From: G963662675 sp963676845
GTDB lineage: Bacteria > Bacteroidota > Bacteroidia > Bacteroidales > Prolixibacteraceae
DNA length: 64,000 nucleotides
Assembly (NCBI GenBank): GCA_963676845.2
Contig: CAXXKK010000011.1
Location: forward strand, 124,001-188,000
Direction: 5' to 3'
Under the pieces are notes generated by a model that was not told the DNA's origin, searched no databases, and saw only the letters and a list, made by a program, of their open reading frames with translations. Made by a program: the position numbers and the translations under genes. Of this stretch, positions 18,039-26,474 are shown one piece after another (position 1 is the stretch's first letter; each line of letters starts with the position of its first letter).

Positions 18039-18438
18039 TGTAAATAATTAAAGCCTGTACAGTTCACATACCTGAGTTGACTGAGAATAATCAGCTACAT
18101 GGCTTACTTCCGTTGTTGAATACTTGTTGAAAACCTTAGTGTGCAAAATCCTAAACTTTAAGTTGGGTATAATATCTTAGCTTGTAAATACTACAATTAC
18201 AAATTGTATGTGCGCTTGTGATTCACTTCTTATTAATTAGAATTTTTTAAAGGGACTTTTATTCCGAATGCTGTTCGGAATTTGCTTGTGGCTTGATTAA
18301 AATGATAACCAGGGATTCCTGTATATAGGTCGTCCTAATTTGGCTTATCCTTAATTAAATGTCAATGGTATATACTGTTGGGTAATACCATTATTATAAA
18401 TAGATGGAATGAAATTAAACAACCAAAATAGTCCCATT

Positions 18439-18930
18439 ATGAGATACAAACGTCTAATAGTTAGTGTATTATTCTTGCTTTTCTGTGGCTTGTCAGGAGT
18501 GCAGGCACAAGAAGCTGTTTCGGCATCAGGGAGCGACGCTACCGGTTCCGGAGGCTCGGCGGGTTACACCCTCGGCCAGATTATTTATTCTGCAAATACC
18601 CATTCCAGTGGTTCTGCTGTACAGGGAGTTCAGCAAAGTTATCAGATTCAAAGCTTCCCTACTGCCGTTGGAGATGATTTAAGGATTGATCTTTCGGCTT
18701 CTGCTTATCCTAACCCAACTACTGATTACCTGAACCTAAGTATTATCGATCTTGATTGTTCCGATTTATCGTATCAATTATTCAATATGCAGGGAAATCT
18801 TCTGGATAATGATGTGATAAGTTCCAGCGTAACGCAGATTCCTATGAGCCATTACAGCTCAGGCCCCTATTTCCTAAGAGTAATTCAGGGAAATCAGGAA
18901 TTAAAAACATTCAAAATTATAAAGAATTAA
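18439..18930 (+). CDS. Secreted protein with type IX secretion sorting domain
   Basis: Starting at the ATG at 18439 gives a canonical signal peptide (MRYKRLIVSVLFLLFCGLSGVQAQ); an in-frame ATG at 18409 would add ten residues. A Gly/Ser-rich middle (GSDATGSGGSAGYTLGQIIY) follows. The last 80 residues are a type A C-terminal sorting domain: AYPNPTTDYLNLSI, then LFNMQGNLL, then SGPYFLRVIQGNQELKTFKIIKN. This domain directs export across the outer membrane by the T9SS. The protein has no evident catalytic part. It is 59 bases ahead of the repeat protein on the same strand and is probably co-expressed and displayed with it. Confidence 0.85.
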   Translation: MRYKRLIVSVLFLLFCGLSGVQAQEAVSASGSDATGSGGSAGYTLGQIIYSANTHSSGSAVQGVQQSYQIQSFPTAVGDDLRIDLSASAYPNPTTDYLNLSIIDLDCSDLSYQLFNMQGNLLDNDVISSSVTQIPMSHYSSGPYFLRVIQGNQELKTFKIIKN

Positions 18931-18989
18931 AAGGCACCGGGACACTTACGTTCCTGAGTCAGGAAATGAATTATATCAATTAAAAACAT

Positions 18990-20720
18990 ATGAAAAGAAT
19001 ATTTACATTTTTAACAGCTTTATTGCTATCGGCAAGTGTATTCGCCCAGGTCCCTCAAAAAATGACTTACCAGGCAGTAGTAAGAAATGCCGAGAATACT
19101 TTAATTGTAGAAGGAACTGTAGGGATACAAATCAGCATCCTCCAGGAATCTGCAAGCGGAACAGTTGTTTATTCTGAAACTCAAAGTCCAACTACCAATA
19201 CAAATGGGTTAGTAAGTATTGTAATTGGAGAGGGAACAGTAGTCAGTGGCGATTTAGAGTCCATTGACTGGGGAAGTGACATATACTTTATAAAAACAGA
19301 AATTGATCCTCTGGGAGGTGACAGCTATACCATAACAGGTGTGAGCCAGTTGCTAAGCGTGCCTTATGCTTTTTATGCACAGGCAGCAGACACAGTTACC
19401 GGACCGATAAAAGAACTGGATCCCGTTTTCTCTGAGAGTCCATCCTTTGGCATTACAAAAGCTGACACAACCAACCTAAGAAACTTAAGCGGAATTAACA
19501 CCGGAGATCAGAGTCTATCCAGTGTTTTAGAAGTAGAAAACCTGGCAAATGACCAGATAAAAAATCTTACTGATCCTACCGACGATCAGGATGCTGCGAC
19601 CAAAGCGTATGTTGATGCTTTAGTAAGCCAAATGAATATTCTACATCTAACTATTCAGCTAAACGCGGGGGTTACCGTTGCTGACTTAGTTGCTGCAGGT
19701 GCTTCTCCATCTGATTTACTGGCTGCCGGAGCATCGATTACAGAATTAGTTGATGCCGGAGCATCTGTAGCAGATTTGCTTAATGAAAGTGGATCTGTTG
19801 CTGACCTGATTGCAGGGGGAGCAACAGTTGCCGACCTGATTGCAGGAGGAGCAACAGTTGCTGATTTAGTTGATGCCGGAGTTACTCTACCTGAGTTAAT
19901 CGCTGGTAATGCTCCTGTTGACGAGTTACTTGCCGAAGGTTATACCGTAAGCCAGTTACTTACCGGAGGAGTTACTGTTGCAGATTTAGTTGCGGCAGAT
20001 GCACCTATACTTGATCTTATACTTGCAGGAGTTTCTTTATCCGATTTAGTCACAGCCGGAGCTACTGCTCAGTTGGTTGATGCAGGAGTATCTACCACGA
20101 GTTTAATTGCTGCCGGAGCTTCAGCTTCTGACTTGATTGATGCCGGTATAACCGTAGCTGAGTTAATTACTGCCGGAGTATCAGTAAGTGATTTACTGGC
20201 TGCTGAAGTAACCGTAAGTGAATTAATAGCTGAAGGAAAAACTGCTTCTGACTTTATCGGTGTGAACTACCAGGGAGGTATCATATTCTATGTTGATGAA
20301 ACAGACGGAACAGGCTTAATCTGTTCTATTAATGATCTGGATACAGATATTGAATGGGGATTAACAATGACTGCAACAGGAGCTACAGGAACTGCAATTG
20401 GGACAGGACAAACCAATACAACTGCAATCATCTCAGATCAGGGTATCGGATCATATGCTGCCAAATTATGTGATAGCTATAATCCAATGAGCTATAATGA
20501 CTGGTTCCTGCCATCAATCGATGAGCTACTGGAAATGGAGTCGAATAAAACTGCTATAGCAATAACTGCAACCGGACTTGGAGGTAGTGGCCTTGCACAA
20601 ACTACCTATTGGAGTTCTTCAGAAATTGATGCGAATAATGCTTCCACTCTTACTAATGGAAGTCAGGCCAGTTCCTCAAAAAATGCACAGGCTGCAGTAC
20701 GTGCAGTAAGAGCTTTCTAA
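18990..20720 (+). CDS. Secreted protein with decapeptide repeats and DUF1566-like C-terminus
   Basis: The 576-residue protein has a signal peptide (MKRIFTFLTALLLSASVFAQ). Residues about 20-150 form a conserved N-terminal domain (VPQKMTYQAVVRNAENTL...ISQLLSVPYAFYAQAAD-like) typical of Bacteroidota surface proteins. Residues 226-424 are twenty near-perfect ten-residue repeats of the type AGxxVADLxA. The C-terminal 150 residues (GGIIFYVDETDGTGLICS, DWFLPSIDELLEM, YWSSSE, AVRAVRAF) match the DUF1566/Fib_succ-type lectin-like domain. I see no T9SS tail; the preceding gene has one. The likely role is surface structure or adhesion, by inference. A terminator follows. Confidence 0.82.
   Translation: MKRIFTFLTALLLSASVFAQVPQKMTYQAVVRNAENTLIVEGTVGIQISILQESASGTVVYSETQSPTTNTNGLVSIVIGEGTVVSGDLESIDWGSDIYFIKTEIDPLGGDSYTITGVSQLLSVPYAFYAQAADTVTGPIKELDPVFSESPSFGITKADTTNLRNLSGINTGDQSLSSVLEVENLANDQIKNLTDPTDDQDAATKAYVDALVSQMNILHLTIQLNAGVTVADLVAAGASPSDLLAAGASITELVDAGASVADLLNESGSVADLIAGGATVADLIAGGATVADLVDAGVTLPELIAGNAPVDELLAEGYTVSQLLTGGVTVADLVAADAPILDLILAGVSLSDLVTAGATAQLVDAGVSTTSLIAAGASASDLIDAGITVAELITAGVSVSDLLAAEVTVSELIAEGKTASDFIGVNYQGGIIFYVDETDGTGLICSINDLDTDIEWGLTMTATGATGTAIGTGQTNTTAIISDQGIGSYAAKLCDSYNPMSYNDWFLPSIDELLEMESNKTAIAITATGLGGSGLAQTTYWSSSEIDANNASTLTNGSQASSSKNAQAAVRAVRAF
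19665..20261 (+). repeat. Twenty coding repeats of 30 bp (decapeptide AGxxxxDLxx)
   Basis: The encoded units follow AG[AV][ST]VADL[IL]A with Gly at position 2 and Leu at position 8. Nineteen are ten residues long; unit 14 (AGATAQLVD) has lost one residue without breaking the frame. Units 6 and 7 are almost identical at the DNA level, which suggests recent duplication. Each unit reads as two pentapeptides, reminiscent of pentapeptide-repeat beta helices. Confidence 0.85.
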
Positions 20721-20741
20721 TAATTAAACTAAAGCTATACG

Positions 20742-20775
20742 AAAGAGGTTGTCTCTCCCGACAGCCTCTTTTTTC
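20742..20775 (+). terminator. Terminator after the decapeptide-repeat gene
   Basis: AAAGAGGTTGTC and GACAGCCTCTTT pair (one G-U) around a six-base loop, followed by further T residues. Confidence 0.85.
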
Positions 20776-20888
20776 CTCTCAAAATGTAGAATTTCTATCG
20801 TTCCTGCTGTTCCCAACCCGAAGTGTCATCCTGAGCGGCCTCTCCTCTTTTCCCTTGTCATAAAAATAATTGAGGATTTCATTTGATT

Positions 20889-21389
20889 CTAAAAAGCATA
20901 TCCCACACCGATTAAAGGAAAAAGAAAATTGCCGGGCGATCCCATTGCAGAAAGTTTTATCAGGAGTCCTCCGGGTGACTGGAAGCGGTAACCGGCACGC
21001 AGGGTAAAGTAGGCATCCTCATCCAACTCATCTATCAATCCTAAATCGAACATATAAGCTGGGGCAGCCGACTCGGTGCTAACAATTGTTCCGGCAGCAA
21101 TCTCGGCAAAGTGTTTGGGACCTCCCAAGGCAAAACCTACATCAGCCAAAACCATCACCGGATCCTGAATAATAACCCCACCTTTTACTTCCAGTGCGAC
21201 AATAGAACCCAAAGGAAACAAGCGGTCATAATTTAAGGTCACGGCATCTTCAATATAAGTAGCATTGCGCGGAAGATCGTACATATCTTCAGGATCATCC
21301 TCGTTCGTTCTTTCGGGGAAAAGCCTTATCTGCGAATACGAACTCAACGCGAAAGTCAATAGAAATACAAAAATAAGTGCAGGCTTCAT
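20889..21389 (-). CDS. Putative outer-membrane beta-barrel-like protein
   Basis: The 166-residue protein has a signal peptide (MKPALIFVFLLTFALSSYSQ), alternating hydrophobic strands (SIVALEVKGGVII, YFTLRAGYRF, LLIKLSAMG) and an aromatic C-terminus (IGVGYAF), the usual signature of outer-membrane insertion. The size suggests an eight-strand or smaller barrel. No specific family is recognised. It is convergent with the decapeptide-repeat gene. Confidence 0.65.
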   Translation of the reverse strand: MKPALIFVFLLTFALSSYSQIRLFPERTNEDDPEDMYDLPRNATYIEDAVTLNYDRLFPLGSIVALEVKGGVIIQDPVMVLADVGFALGGPKHFAEIAAGTIVSTESAAPAYMFDLGLIDELDEDAYFTLRAGYRFQSPGGLLIKLSAMGSPGNFLFPLIGVGYAF

Positions 21390-21521
21390 ATCAGTTGATT
21401 TTGGAATTTATTTTACGAGATCCTGTAGGGAATGGTTGGGGACAATCGAATTGTCATTAAAGGAAACATCAATATTCAGTACAAAATGTCATACTGAACG
21501 TTCTATCCCTCTCTTTCCTCA

Positions 21522-21602
21522 TCATCCTGAACTTGTTTCAGGATCTGCTCCAATAACACAGGACTATAATAGACACAGATCCCGAAATGAATTCGGGATG
21601 AC
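21522..21602. repeat. 81-bp MITE/REP-like element, copy 2
   Basis: It begins TCATCCTGAACTTGTTTCAG and ends GAATTCGGGATGAC, giving imperfect terminal inverted repeats. The interior is shared with 17723-17805. A fragment GTCATACTGAAC lies just upstream at about 21488. It sits at the left edge of the AT-rich SLATT region. The remainder of 21390-21890 shows no gene. Confidence 0.6.
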
Positions 21603-21890
21603 TGCTCTATAAATTATTACACTATAAAATAAACATAGAAATTGTTTAGTATCTTTAAGGGTAAAGATAAACCAATTAGCATTTAATGGAGTCAAATTAT
21701 TGAAATAAGGCATAATAAGTAGCTCTTAATGGGCTTTCACTTTATCAGATTCATATGCCTCATTTAATCAAAATATTATTAGTATGTTGATATTTTAGAG
21801 AGAGATTTGAAAAAGCTTAGAAAATTTTATTCGATGAAATATGAAACAATGGGTTGGAAGATAATTACAATAACTTAATAATTCTAAATT

Positions 21891-22499
21891 ATGAGAATAA
21901 AACATCGCAACCTAGAACAAATTCGAAAGAATCCGCAATCTGCTTCGCAAGTTATAACACCTGCCCAAAGAGGTAAAACGATGGTTCGTTATTGGGATTG
22001 GGCTGTTGCCAATTTCCATAAAGAACAAGATGCAAAATCAGCACTCGCTTACCTTATAAATGGGTTTTCAAATTTCAATGACAATCGTGCTAATAATCAA
22101 AAACAAGAAATGCTCATAGATAAGTTTAACAACTATCTAGATGAATATAATAATCTCAATTTTGTGAATATTAAAACAAACAGTAGGCTTAATATTGATA
22201 TTCAACACAAAAATTCTATTACAGGAGAAGTGTTTAGGATAGATAAGACACCTGAGAATGGATTTGCTATAGCATTAATGAGTAGGACTGATGATATTTG
22301 GGTAACTCAATTAAGATTTCCACTTCTTCAAATATATTACAGCAATTATTATAAATGTCCTTACGACTTAATTAAAGTAGGTATTTATAACTTTGAAAAA
22401 GAGATTCATGAATACACTTCATTTGAGGAATTAGAATTGAATCATGCATGGGAGGAAATTATTCGAATTTCAAGTAAGATAAATCAAGTTAAACTATGA
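21891..22499 (+). CDS. SLATT-partner protein, possible PD-(D/E)XK-like fold
   Basis: The 202-residue soluble protein has no signal peptide or membrane segment. The N-terminal part has SASQVITPAQRGKTMVRYWDWA and the middle is helical. The C-terminal half has the order of elements seen in RecB/Cas4-like nuclease folds: GEVFRID (112-118), a short strand AIALMSR (126-132), then QLRFPLLQIYY (140-150) and IKVGIYNF (161-168). The metal-binding D...ExK residues are not clearly present, so an inactive or very divergent domain is possible; this fold assignment is inference. Its stop overlaps the next start (ATGA), so the pair is translationally coupled. Composition is more AT-rich than the neighbours. 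Confidence 0.6.
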   Translation: MRIKHRNLEQIRKNPQSASQVITPAQRGKTMVRYWDWAVANFHKEQDAKSALAYLINGFSNFNDNRANNQKQEMLIDKFNNYLDEYNNLNFVNIKTNSRLNIDIQHKNSITGEVFRIDKTPENGFAIALMSRTDDIWVTQLRFPLLQIYYSNYYKCPYDLIKVGIYNFEKEIHEYTSFEELELNHAWEEIIRISSKINQVKL

Positions 22500-23194
22500 T
22501 TCCTAAATTGAATAATTTTAGAAAATACTTTATAACAAGAAAAAGAGCTAAAAACATTAAGAGAATTGAAGACAGTATTCCTCCATATCTCAGAAAGACT
22601 TTTGTGGAAGAATTAAACTACAAGTTATGGATAACAAAATCAGCTCGTTTTGTTGCCGCAGACAGATGCAAAAAATTGCATCTTCTGTCGATGAAAACTA
22701 TTGGTTATTTAACTGCTTATATCATCCTTGTTAGTTTGATTCAAGTTTATCAGTTTGAAATGTTCGCTAAAATTCCTGAAAATTATTTTGCATTTACAAT
22801 TACTGCTTTATCAATTCTAATTCTAATTTTTAGTCAGTTTGAAAATGCATATAATTTTCAATCTCTTTCAATTCAATATCACAATTGCGCTTTGGAAATA
22901 TCAGATTTATATAATCGTCATCGAATTATAAAAACATTTGAAAACCATACAGAAAAAGAGCAAGAATTTGAGCAAATATCAAAAGAATATGATTTAGTTT
23001 TATCAAAGTTTGAAAATCATGATAAACTTGACATGGTAAAAGCTCAAATCGGGAAACCATATTTCCACCTATCCAAAGTTCAGGTTTTAATTATTAATCT
23101 TAAATTCTATTTTTCATATTTTTTCAAATATCACTTTTTTATTTGGACTCCTGTGATATTATTTATTGCATATCAAATACGTAACTACATCTAA
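22496..23194 (+). CDS. SLATT-domain membrane protein, candidate defence effector
   Basis: The 232-residue protein shows the SLATT layout: an N-terminal helix with LWITKSARFVAADR (45-58), then two close transmembrane helices at about 67-87 and 97-113, a helical cytoplasmic region (120-195), and here a further hydrophobic segment at 203-226. SLATT proteins are predicted pore-forming effectors in bacterial conflict systems, usually linked to nucleotide-second-messenger, SLOG or reverse-transcriptase partners (known from comparative genomics). Here the coupled partner is the preceding unidentified gene. Low G+C suggests transfer. Family call by pattern, not by search. Confidence 0.68.
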   Translation: MIPKLNNFRKYFITRKRAKNIKRIEDSIPPYLRKTFVEELNYKLWITKSARFVAADRCKKLHLLSMKTIGYLTAYIILVSLIQVYQFEMFAKIPENYFAFTITALSILILIFSQFENAYNFQSLSIQYHNCALEISDLYNRHRIIKTFENHTEKEQEFEQISKEYDLVLSKFENHDKLDMVKAQIGKPYFHLSKVQVLIINLKFYFSYFFKYHFFIWTPVILFIAYQIRNYI

Positions 23195-23476
23195 AATTCA
23201 AATTAAAACTTTCTTCCTAGTATTTCCGGTTTAGTTCTTTTTCCTTTTATGCAATTTGTGTTGTAGTTGTTGATTCTTGTATCGTATACATCGGATTTCG
23301 GTTAAAAAACTATCAATTTAGTCTTTTTATTTTGTGCCTCTTGTACACATCAGTCTTTATTTCAAGTGTATTTGATTAATAATTTAGATTTATTCATTTC
23401 TCTGATAAAATACAAGTTTTAAATTTGAGTCGTTGAAAGGAAGATATAAACAAACTATCATATATTATAACTATAA

Positions 23477-23863
23477 ATGAAGAAGATTACTTGCAGATAT
23501 TGTGAATTCTGTTTTACAATGGATAATGAAGTATTTACTTGTAAAGGGGTTCAGAATATCAGTGATTCGCTGGACGTAATAAAAGATTGTTTCTCTGAGG
23601 GATTAGAAGCCTTTTCTGAAAGGTTAGAAGAAGAAGCAATAATTTTTAATAATAAGCCATTAATGGAAATTAAAATTGATGGGAGGAAGCTTATTTATAT
23701 TAAAGATAATAAGTGCAAAATGATAAGGGTTAAAGCTTCAATAGCAAAAAAAATCTTTGGAGAATTACCGGTTAAGAAACTGCTGGGTGATGATATTTAT
23801 GAAATAAATGCCGTATTTAAAGACGAAATATTCAGAGGACGAAAATTCATAAACATAAAATAG
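23477..23863 (+). CDS. Small protein of unknown function with N-terminal Cys cluster
   Basis: The 128-residue protein begins MKKITCRYCEFCF, with another Cys at TCKG and CFSEG, so a metal site is possible. Acidic and basic stretches follow (EAFSERLEEEAII, KIDGRKLIYIKDNKCKMIRV). It has no membrane segment and I recognise no family. Like the SLATT pair it is AT-rich; it lies 282 bases downstream and may belong to the same accessory segment. I see nothing else in 23195-23476. Confidence 0.5.
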   Translation: MKKITCRYCEFCFTMDNEVFTCKGVQNISDSLDVIKDCFSEGLEAFSERLEEEAIIFNNKPLMEIKIDGRKLIYIKDNKCKMIRVKASIAKKIFGELPVKKLLGDDIYEINAVFKDEIFRGRKFINIK

Positions 23864-24154
23864 AAGATCCATATTAATCCTTGCAAGCACAGATTACAGA
23901 TCTGAGCTTGGTTTTTTAAGAACAATCATTTTTTTATGCGGCTCATATTATAGCTGCGGGTTTTCTTATCGTGCATATCAGTCATCGGTTAAAGTTAATA
24001 AATTTCACCTCCACAATAGTCCGGCATTATTCAAAACAAATACTGAAACCCCGTCCGACCATGCCGGGCAGGAAGTTCAGGATGACTATTTGAGTTGAGC
24101 AAACCTAAAACGATTTTACTACATTTGGATAACAACAACTCAAAACACAACACC
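23864..24154. other. Intergenic stretch with a half repeat
   Basis: At 24073-24086 AAGTTCAGGATGAC matches one terminus of the MITE/REP-like elements. The rest shows no gene. It marks the right side of the AT-rich SLATT segment. Confidence 0.4.
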
Positions 24155-24869
24155 ATGAGCAAACAAATCCGCATACATTGGTTTCAGCATATGCCTTTTG
24201 AAGGTTTGGGCTGCATTGAAGATTGGATAAAACGTGAAGGACATCTGTTAAGCTGTACGCGTTTTTTTTGAATATGATCCTCTGCCATCGCTGGATGATA
24301 TTGACTGGCTCATAGTGATGGGAGGCCCCATGGGAATTTACGATGAGCAGGAGTATTGCTGGCTGGCAAAAGAAAAGGAATATATACAGCTGGCTATTGC
24401 CGATAAGAAAGTGGTTCTTGGTATTTGTCTGGGATCACAATTGATATCGGATGCTTTGGGAGGTCGTGTTCGTCCGGGGAGAAACAAAGAGATTGGCTGG
24501 TTCCCTATCAGCAAGACCGAAGCAGGAAAATCATCGGCCATACTTAAAGCTATGCCTGATGAAATGATGGTCTTCCACTGGCATGGTGATCAATTCGAGG
24601 TTCCTGCCGGAAGTCATTGTCTGGGAGAAAGCGCAGTTACGCCTAACCAAATTCTTTTGCATAAAGACCGGGTATTGGGGCTTCAGTTTCATTTTGAAGC
24701 TACAGAGCAATCTACGCATTCCATGTTAAAGCATTTACGTGATGAGCTAAAAGAAGAAGGGCCTTTTATTCAATCGGAAGAAGATATTATTAGCGGGCTA
24801 TCAAATTGCGCACAGGGAAACCATGTAATGTTTTCAATTTTAGATCGATTGGCAGAGATTGAGGTGTAA
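24155..24869 (+). CDS. Class I glutamine amidotransferase-like protein (frame broken by one extra T)
   Basis: The ATG at 24155 starts MSKQIRIHWFQHMPFEGLG. The frame breaks in a run of eight T (24262-24269). With seven T it continues FFEYDPLPSLDDIDWLIVMGG to 24869, giving 237 residues. The catalytic triad elements of class I amidotransferases are present: the nucleophile in GICLGSQ, then LQFHFE. Stand-alone members resemble GMP synthase amidotransferase domains; the acceptor substrate is unknown. Treated as one gene with a sequence error; true pseudogenisation is less likely. Confidence 0.82.
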
Positions 24870-24880
24870 GCATGGCTGTT

Positions 24881-25320
24881 GCCCTTTCAGGGCGATCTTG
24901 CTATGACACAATTCTAAACACAGGGAGTTGCCCTGTGCTGGTGCTGAAACCCCGTTGGGGTTATTCCAAGAAGCCAGGACATTCATTTTGTAGTGGAACG
25001 AGTTCTAACTGCATTAATTATCCTACGCACCGAAGGTGCAACAGCATCAACATTGGGTGAAGCCCAATGTTAGATAGGACAAAATGCGTTGTAGCCCTGA
25101 AAGGGCGGAAGACTAACACAACCATCAACACAGAACATTGACCTGTGCAGCTAAAACCCCGTTGGGGTAATGTCGATAAGCCAGCTAAATTTATCTTGTT
25201 GACTAACGAACTCCCAGTAGCATCAATTAATCGTTCTTCGCGCCGAAGGTGCTAAAGCATCAGCATCGGGTGAAGCCCGATGTTAGATGGGACAAGATGA
25301 GACATAGCCCTAGAAGGGGC
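24881..25320. repeat. Modular palindrome array, period about 213 bp
   Basis: Eleven short hairpins occur in the order A-B-C-D-E-A-B-C-D-E-A. A: 24881-24893, 25094-25106, 25307-25320 (GCCCT/AGGGC type). B: 24919-24937, 25129-25147. C: 24948-24962, 25156-25168 (ACCCC-GTT-GGGGT). D: 25027-25039, 25240-25252 (GCACC-GAA-GGTGC, GCGCC-GAA-GGTGC). E: 25050-25070, 25264-25282 (ATTGGG/CCCAAT, ATCGGG/CCCGAT). A and D recur at exactly 213 bp. Stem changes compensate while loops are kept. There is no open reading frame of note. Confidence 0.75.
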
Positions 25321-25406
25321 GGAAGCAAAAAACATACGGAAACAAATAACCGGAAATATTATCCAACATGTACAAACAATCTTCATCTACCTGGAATGCA
25401 AACTTA

Positions 25407-26474
25407 TCAGGTAAATATATAGTCACCGTCCCCATCCTGAATATTTCTGTTTTCAACAGAAATCGGGAAGCTTGCATAAATTCGATGATTCATGATTTTG
25501 GAATAGAGAAAGGGATTTTGATGATGCTGAATGAGTTCACTCAAGCCAGGGTTTAGAATCGTCATTAATTCAATTTTCTCATGAACAGCCTCATTCATTA
25601 AAAACCCTGCTATCTCTGTTATACTCTCTTCCGGATACATGCCGTAAAGAGTTTTGAGATGCCCGTCACGAATGGAATACAACAGAAATCCTACAAATCG
25701 ACTTTCCTGATAAATCTTTGCAAGCCTGTATTCAAATTGTTTTGAGTAAGATGAGAATGCATATGAATTCTTATATGCAGAATTTGTTGTTGACACCCAG
25801 AGATTATTTAAAATCCAGTTAAATTCTTCTTTTCCACGAAGAAATACAGAAGCTTGTTGTTCCTTTTCAATCAAACGAAAACAATCATCATCCAAATCAT
25901 GCCCTTTAATAATCGTATAAGAAAGTTCCTCCTTCAGCTTAAAAAAGGAGATTTTTGCTGAGGCTGCCAGTTTTATTCCAACATCAGCAACAGGCCAGAA
26001 TGACGAAAGGTTCGGATAACGATCACCTAATAATTGGCGGGTTTTCACAAACAAGTAAAACCTTCGCCCCAGTCCCTCATAAACTGGCTGAAATAATTTG
26101 GTTTTAAGGTACAATTGTAAAGATTCCGGGGCATAATTTGTAAAAGCCAAACGCTTATCCCAATCGTTGAATATTTCCTGCAGCAATTTTTCAGAATTTC
26201 CCTTCCTCCGAAAATCAGGATGCACCCAGTTCCCACTCAACCAGGCAAATCTTTTTGCATCATCGGACAAACGAGCAGGAAAAACTGTCCGGTAAGCAAT
26301 AATCCTGTCTCCTTCCTGCAAGTAATACAAAACAGGATCATCCTCCTTTGCATGGGGATTATTGCAGTATGATTTTACACGCAAGGGAGTAACTGGCTTA
26401 TCTGCCAAAGCATGAAACCAATCTGATTCGATAAACTCAGTCAATTCTTTTATGGATACCTTTTTGAGTTCCAT
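25407..26474 (-). CDS. GNAT-family N-acetyltransferase
   Basis: The 355-residue protein has an N-terminal GNAT domain: acceptor-site strand (RIIAYRTVFPARL), beta4 (AWLSGNWVHPDF) and the acetyl-CoA pyrophosphate loop RRKGNSEKLLQEIF (R-x-x-G-x-x type). The C-terminal 200 residues look like a second, degenerate GNAT-like half. It is the last gene of an overlapping operon with two polysaccharide deacetylases and a FemAB-like protein; its ATG shares a base with the stop of the gene before. By context it probably acylates a glycan or envelope precursor. Confidence 0.78.
   Translation of the reverse strand: MELKKVSIKELTEFIESDWFHALADKPVTPLRVKSYCNNPHAKEDDPVLYYLQEGDRIIAYRTVFPARLSDDAKRFAWLSGNWVHPDFRRKGNSEKLLQEIFNDWDKRLAFTNYAPESLQLYLKTKLFQPVYEGLGRRFYLFVKTRQLLGDRYPNLSSFWPVADVGIKLAASAKISFFKLKEELSYTIIKGHDLDDDCFRLIEKEQQASVFLRGKEEFNWILNNLWVSTTNSAYKNSYAFSSYSKQFEYRLAKIYQESRFVGFLLYSIRDGHLKTLYGMYPEESITEIAGFLMNEAVHEKIELMTILNPGLSELIQHHQNPFLYSKIMNHRIYASFPISVENRNIQDGDGDYIFT

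Noticed and set aside
21891..22499. Active Cas4 or RecB nuclease
   Set aside because: The element order is similar, but I cannot see the D...ExK metal-binding residues, so only a fold-level resemblance is claimed.
24872..25060. Small open frame over the palindrome array
   Set aside because: It is a chance frame through hairpin modules and is not preserved in the second copy 213 bp away.
14616..25406. Prophage or integrative element spanning the accessory region
   Set aside because: No integrase, transposase, phage structural gene or tRNA attachment site is present; only small repeats and scattered genes are seen.
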